A DNA stretch of 64,000 nt, taken from the NCBI GenBank assembly GCA_032209605.1, contig JASFXZ010000014.1, forward strand, positions 1,570,912 through 1,634,911, read 5' to 3'. Every line of letters starts with the position of its first letter. Position 1 is the first letter of the stretch. Origin of the DNA: Mactromeris polynyma (taxonomy: Eukaryota > Mollusca > Bivalvia > Venerida > Mactridae). This document shows, in pieces, positions 59,598 to 64,000 of the stretch. Position numbers and translations under genes: made by a program. Below the pieces are notes generated by a model. It was given only the letters and a program-made list of their open reading frames with translations, was not told the DNA's origin and searched no databases.

Positions 59598-60562
59598 AAG
59601 ATCAACTCAAAGAGTTAAGACAAGATCTAAAGCTGAGCAATAAATTGGCTTATGCTGAAGGGTCCCGTAAGAATTTAAATACACAATGGGAAGCATTTTT
59701 ACTGTTTTGCACATACTTTGAGTTAACAAGTTTACCTGTTACAACAGAAACATTGCAGTTGTATGCACAGTTTCTAAGCAGGAGTTTTAAGTCAGTAGAT
59801 TCAATTAGAAATTATATAAGTGGAGTTAAAACTATGCATTATTTATTAGGTCATAAGTTAGATGAAATAAATGTGTTTTTACTTAACCTATCATTAAAAG
59901 GCTTAGCAAAACAAAAAATGCATTGTATAGTAAGAGCAGAGCCAATAACACCAGACATATTGCAACATATATTCAACTGTTTGTCAGAAACATCTCCTAA
60001 TGACATGGCTTACTGGTGTTTATTTTTATTTGGCTTCTTTTTACTAGCAAGAAAATCTAATTTAGTTCCAACTACATTCAATGATTTAAGAAAACCAAAA
60101 TTCTTAACAAGCAATGATGTGAAACGGGTAGACAATATGTTAGTAGTGGAACTAAAATGGACTAAAACTATTCAAACTGGGGAAAAAGTGTTAAGAATCC
60201 CATTGAAACAAATTGAAAATTCAGATCTTTGTCCAGTATCGGCATACAGTAGAATGATTAAATTAATTCCTAGATCAGGAGACAAACCATTGTTTTTGTT
60301 AAAATCAGGCAAGCCTATAATGTATAATTTATACATGAACAAATTAAGAGATATGATAGACAGGATAGGATTGAATAAGATGGCTTATTCAACACATTCT
60401 TTTAGAAGGGGTATGGCAACTTATGCATTTAGACTTGGCTTATCAGCAGATGTGATTCAATTGATGGGAGATTGGCACTCTGACGCCTATAAGGCATATT
60501 TAGAATATGACATGACTGATAAATGTAAGATATTTGACATAATAAGTAAACATATTAAGTAG
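59598..60562 (+). CDS. yr: Ngaro tyrosine recombinase
   Basis: The frame covers about 320 codons from the predicted acceptor to TAG at 60560-60562. The N-terminal SAM-like core-binding part (QLKELRQDLKL, then NTQWEAFLLFC) is followed by the catalytic domain. Numbering from 59588, the residues are R155 (LLARKSNLVPT), K193 (WTKTIQ), H270 and R273 (HSFRRGMAT), W296/H297 (GDWHSDAYKAYL) and the probable nucleophile Y304. All catalytic positions of the family are present. It would integrate a circular cDNA without duplicating the target, as seen at the insertion site. There is no ATG at the start of the frame. Confidence 0.92.
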
Positions 60563-60850
60563 TGATCAAGGTATGATGTAATGTGTTGTATATAATCTTG
60601 TCGTAAAAGAAAGATTGTTGGTTTTCAGTGGGATGTGTTGACTCATTGGACCAGCGTTATTACAACACAGGACATCATTACAAGGGATCTACAATTATTC
60701 AAAAAGGATTGAATGAATCATTATTACTATGGAATAAGAATAGAGACTTGTAGATGAGGAGTGCTAATCTCTTATAACTGTAAATTGAAACAAAACCTGT
60801 ACATGTACATAGCATTTATAAAATATTAACAGTTATTTGTATATTTTCAG
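60546..60850 (+). other. Predicted intron 2 of Ngaro (YR-SGNH)
   Basis: The donor is AATAA/GTAAAC, 14 nt before the recombinase stop, and the acceptor GTATATTTTCAG/AAGTGA; 305 nt. Again one base plus two bases give AAA and keep the frame. An alternative donor (ATCAAG/GTATGA at 60571) lies after the stop and would leave the hydrolase without a start. Confidence 0.6.
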
Positions 60851-61383
60851 AAGTGAAACGTGTTGTTATTGTGGGAGATTCCATTGTGAAGCATGTGCCA
60901 CACATGGTGGGGGTAGAACTCAGGGCATTCCCTGGAGCTACGGTAGGACGATTGACAAATCTTTTTAATAGCAATGCCATAAATATTAAAAACAAAGACG
61001 TGATCATTATTCATGCTGGAACTAATAATATAGCAAATGGACATTCGAAAGAGAGGATCTTTGCAGAATTCTCGGATTTAATCGCCACCGTGAGACGTTA
61101 CCATCCTTATATTGCGGTTATAGTCTCGTCAATTCTACCCCGTCCAGTGGATCATGTGAAAACAAAATCCATTATTGTAAATGTTAACGCTGGACTTGAG
61201 AATGTTTTGTCCTCAGATTTAAACTTTAAATTTGTAAAATCTTACAGAATGTTTTGTTTCAAGGGTCAACCCAAAAGATATTTATATGCACGTTTGGATG
61301 GGGGTCTACATTTAAACTGTGAGGGGTCAAACCGGTTAGGGCATTTCTTTTTGAGGGTCATTTCCACATTAGATAGAGTATGA
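60851..61383 (+). CDS. Ngaro SGNH (GDSL-type) hydrolase
   Basis: About 177 codons run from the predicted acceptor to TGA at 61381-61383. Counting from 60853, block I VGDSIVKH (S10), block II FPGATVG (G28), block III HAGTNN (N58) and the last block LDGGLHLN (D149, H153) are seen, so all four SGNH residues are present. The last motif has one residue more than the usual D-x-x-H. Hydrolases of this type are known passengers of Ngaro and some LINE elements; the substrate is unknown (an acyl ester is plausible). The fold starts within a few residues of the acceptor and there is no upstream ATG, so it is probably made as part of a polyprotein. Confidence 0.87.
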
Positions 61384-61768
61384 AACAAAGCATTCTCAAT
61401 GCAGTGCATTTGTGTGTTATAAATGTTTAATTGTAATTATGTATGAATTGAGAACATAGGTACAATGCAATTGATAGATGTTAGAATGTATTTATTAACG
61501 TGTATTTATCTGATACATTACAGAAGTGGTGCAGTCTAAGGTAAAATTTCAGGTTATATTACAGCTTAGCATGTTCGCCATAGTTGCTTGTAAAAAATTC
61601 AGCATTTTTTGCTTGTGTTAATTGTTGAACAGTTACTTAAAAACAATGCATTGGCTTTAGCAGCTTACATTTAGTAAAGGTTACATTGCTTGTTTTGTTT
61701 GCTTTGCTTGTTTTGTTTGCTTTGCTTATTTCTCTTTGCTTGTTTGTTGCGTTATTTGGCTGTGTTTG
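61384..61768 (+). other. Ngaro 3' non-coding region before B1
   Basis: No frame is supported. A TTTGCTTTGCTTGTTTTG repeat (61685-61745) gives a short hydrophobic frame, not a gene. Confidence 0.55.
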
Positions 61769-62084
61769 GCTGATTTCATATTATGCTAGCATAAAGGTTG
61801 TTGTCATATTAATAAATTATTATATGTATGTATGTATATGTGAGAATGGGAAGGATGAAAATGAAATGTATAGGTGAGAAAGGCATGAGACGGAAGTGTA
61901 AGGATACTTGATATAGGATAACTATGTCCTAATTGAAAATTATTTAAGCATTATATTGAATAACTTAATGTGATACTTGATTGTTATTATATATATATGT
62001 AAACCAACGGTGACCGCTACCTAATTAATAATTTATATTAGAAAAAGGTGTTGTTTGTTATATTTAGACTTTATGAGGGTAATT
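61769..62084 (+). repeat. Ngaro repeat B1
   Basis: 316 bp, GCTGATTTCATATTATGCTA to GAGGGTAATT, directly abutting A2. Confidence 0.93.
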
Positions 62085-62273
62085 GCTAAATTTTAATACT
62101 AAAATTACTAATTAACCGACAAAAGCAAAGGTATTTCGAATGGTTAATATTGGTACGGGCAGAATATTTTGGGGGGTTTGATTGGTCAAGAAAACAGCGG
62201 GTAAAGAAAAAAAGGCGGGGCTAAAACCCCGGATAAAAATCAGTTTGATTGAAGTCACTGTTGGTACAAGATT
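62085..62273 (+). repeat. Ngaro repeat A2
   Basis: 189 bp, the internal copy of A1, starting GCTAAATTTTAATACTAAAA. The B1/A2 junction is the sequence a circle joining B2 to A1 would have. Confidence 0.93.
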
Positions 62274-62341
62274 TCCCGCCCGCCCACCCTTAAGGGAATG
62301 GTGATGATAATAATTTGGTTGGTACAATTATTACAATAAGA
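62274..62341 (+). other. 68-bp spacer between A2 and B2
   Basis: It starts TCCCGCCCGCCCACCCTTAA and is found nowhere else in the element. It contains the palindrome CCCTTAAGGG. Confidence 0.7.
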
Positions 62342-62657
62342 GCTGATTTCATATTATGCTAGCATAAAGGTTGTTGTCATATTAATAAATTATTATATGT
62401 ATGTATGTATATGTGAGAATGGGAAGGATGAAAATGAAATGTATAGGTGAGAAAGGCATGAGACGGAAGTGTAAGGATACTTGATATAGGATAACTATGT
62501 CCTAATTGAAAATTATTTAAGCATTATATTGAATAACTTAATGTGATACTTGATTGTTATTATATATATATGTAAACCAACGGTGACCGCTACCTAATTA
62601 ATAATTTATATTAGAAAAAGGTGTTGTTTGTTATATTTAGACTTTATGAGGGTAATT
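62342..62657 (+). repeat. Ngaro repeat B2
   Basis: 316 bp, identical to B1 as read. It ends GGGTAATT, followed by target sequence AGCTTTTCGAAACC. Confidence 0.93.
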
Positions 62658-62846
62658 AGCTTTTCGAAACCATTCATTATTCGAAATAACATTTCGGGTA
62701 CGTTGAATTCTAATGAACGAGGTCCGAATGAATTTACAATCCAATCTTTTTGGTCAATCTGTGGTGAATGAACGGGGTTACCTAACGTTTATGAATTAGT
62801 TCATGTTTTTAAGTTGGTTAACATCGCGACGTACTCTATTTTTCAG

Positions 62847-63066
62847 GGTCCATTTGAATTCTTGCCAAATTATAAAAATCCTTGTTGGTTGACTTCTACT
62901 CATTTGAATAATAATACCGATGACCAAGTACTTTGTCTACCGTATTTTTACATGGTGGGTGCCCCAAAGGCTGGCACAACAGACATGAACCGAAGATTGG
63001 TTCAACATCCACAAATATCCTCAAAAGTGGCGAAGGAGCCGCATTGGTTGACACGTAAACACTATC
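62847..63066 (+). CDS. Gene 3 exon 3: start of catalytic domain, PSB motif
   Basis: The acceptor is ATTTTTCAG and the donor TATC/GTAAGT; 220 nt. It encodes GPFEFLPNYKNPCWL, YFYMVGAPKAGTTDMNRRL and KEPHWLTRKHYR. It differs from gene 2 by Asn/Lys and Asp/Ala before the motif and Ala/Ser inside it. Confidence 0.9.
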
Positions 63067-64000
63067 GTAAGTTTATGCATGTATATATAGTAAAACCTCA
63101 ATAATAAGAACACCCTTATGACCCTTGATTTGACAACGAAAGTACAACATATGAACGCTGCTATTGGATTTACAACCTCTTCTGTAAGTGGCGTCATTTC
63201 AATGGAACGCATCATATGCTGTCACTATTTGCAAGCAGGAAAAAAACAAGGTCGCTTCGTTTCATATTTCCATATGGGGCAAATACTGCTAACTGTCAGT
63301 ACATGATGACGCCACATGTGACGTTTACTGGAAATGTCGTCACTGAAAGAAGTTGTTGTAAATCGTACAGCTGCGCTCATATATCTATGTAAGGAGAGAC
63401 TATTATCGTGATCATAATTCCCTAGTTTTAATGAATTTCTTCTACACCTACGGTTTCAGAGCTAAGGGAATAAGGGGTTGGATACCACAGCTTCTGGTTA
63501 TCCGGTGCACCTTTGCTCCTCTTCATTTAGAAAATACAGTAAAACATCAATAATAAGACCATCTTTGGGACCCTTGAAAACTGGTCTTATTATTGAGGTA
63601 GTCTTAATATTTAGGTTGAATAAGGGCAAAACTGTGTGAATGGACATTAATTGTGTTCTTATTTATTAGGTTATCTTATCATTGATGTAGTATTATTATA
63701 GAGATGGTATGTAAGTAAGGTTTTACTGTACTTATGTTGCTTTCCCCTTAGCATGCAACCTCAATAATGCGACCACCATCGGGACTCTTGAAAACTGGTC
63801 TTCTTATTGAGGTGGTCTTAATATTGAGGTTGAGTTAAGAGCAAAATAGTGGAAATGGACTTGAAAATTGTGTTATTAATTTTGAGGTGGTCTTATTATT
63901 GGTGTGGTCTTTAGTCGAGGTTTAATCTAATTCATTAGTCAGCATCGTGCACTCGCTGATAGACACTCTGAAATGAAAGCACTGAACGCATAGAGGTTTA
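63067..64000. repeat. Intron 3 of gene 3: MITEs and CGTCA-rich repeat
   Basis: It is colinear with 24270-25190. The CGTCA-rich repeat is at about 63152-63385, and CTCAATAATAAG-type pieces at about 63085-63115, 63538-63730 and 63755-63930. The window ends before exon 4. Confidence 0.65.

Larger units (their letters stand above)
56109..62657 (+). mobile_element. Complete Ngaro-type tyrosine-recombinase retrotransposon
   Basis: The 6,549-bp element has split direct repeats: A1 56109-56298, then Gag, RT-RNase H, tyrosine recombinase and SGNH hydrolase modules, B1 61769-62084, A2 62085-62273, a 68-bp spacer, and B2 62342-62657. B1 and B2 are identical as read; A1 and A2 differ by one base. The order A1-coding-B1-A2-B2, the YR integrase and the SGNH module are the marks of the Ngaro branch of DIRS-like elements; no methyltransferase domain of DIRS1 type is seen. 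There is no target duplication, as expected for YR insertion. Gene 2 keeps the unfilled site at 23855/23856. It lies in intron 2 of gene 3, same strand. It looks young and may be active. Confidence 0.93.
47036..64000 (+). other. CHST15-like: Sulfotransferase gene 3 of the array, 5' part (exons 1-3)
   Basis: Exons 47036-47059, 53865-54371 and 62847-63066 are in the window; exon 4 would lie just beyond the right edge. All three are open and splice in frame to residue 250 and beyond. Intron 1 (about 6.8 kb) holds a LINE remnant and a 4.3-kb minisatellite. Intron 2 (about 8.5 kb) holds an intact Ngaro-type retrotransposon in the same orientation. This is the only copy whose 5' coding part is visible and undamaged. 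Its PSB motif reads GAPKAGTTD, Ala replacing the Ser of gene 2. Confidence 0.85.

Noticed and set aside
61686..61877. Hydrophobic 63-codon frame after the SGNH hydrolase
   Set aside because: It comes from a TTTGCTTTGCTTG repeat running into B1, and no ATG context supports it.
56109..62657. DIRS1-type or LTR element
   Set aside because: There are no inverted terminal repeats, no methyltransferase domain, no DDE integrase or protease, and the repeats are split direct repeats.

Overview
The window is animal nuclear DNA, AT-rich and full of repeats. It has GT-AG introns, tRNA-derived SINEs, LINE fragments, inverted-repeat (MITE-like) elements and very large minisatellites. There are no operons or ribosome binding sites. 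The gene family and repeat types point to a mollusc, probably a bivalve; that is inference.

The only host genes I can support form a tandem array of three near-identical genes on the + strand. They encode a type II Golgi carbohydrate sulfotransferase of the CHST15 (GalNAc4S-6ST) type. Gene 1 enters from the left with only its last four exons (2264-5333). Gene 2 is complete in exon content (17400-36860; 8 exons, 504 codons) but carries an in-frame TAA at codon 75. Its exon 4 also lies in a fresh 2,513-bp tandem duplication. Gene 3 starts at 47036 and leaves the window after exon 3 (63066). Every splice site used here is GT-AG, and phases agree between copies. The 5' end is a 24-nt coding exon preceded in both visible copies by a perfect NRF1-type palindrome. 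The array arose by duplication of a block of roughly 30 kb, so window 1-23,000 can be compared almost base for base with 30,007-53,800. That comparison exposes insertions, deletions and repeat expansions.

Between gene 1 and gene 2, and again between gene 2 and gene 3, the same repeats occur in the same order: an inverted-repeat element, an L1/Tx1-like LINE nested in a second copy of that element, 90-bp minisatellite, SINE, 27-bp repeat, a second SINE, a CTCAATAATAAG-type MITE, 61-bp minisatellite, and a DNA element with about 88-bp terminal inverted repeats. Intron 1 of genes 2 and 3 holds a 32-bp minisatellite of 2.3 and 4.3 kb.

The most notable object is a complete tyrosine-recombinase retrotransposon of the Ngaro type (56109-62657) in intron 2 of gene 3. 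It has the split direct repeats A1 - coding - B1 A2 B2, and gene 2 retains the exact empty site. Its coding modules are Gag, RT-RNase H, tyrosine recombinase and SGNH hydrolase. Gag and RT share one reading frame broken by a single TGA. RT to YR, and YR to SGNH, can be joined in frame by two GT-AG introns, both phase 1. The element therefore looks able to make one long polyprotein from a spliced mRNA while its genomic copy keeps the introns. This is the best candidate for an undescribed arrangement in the window.
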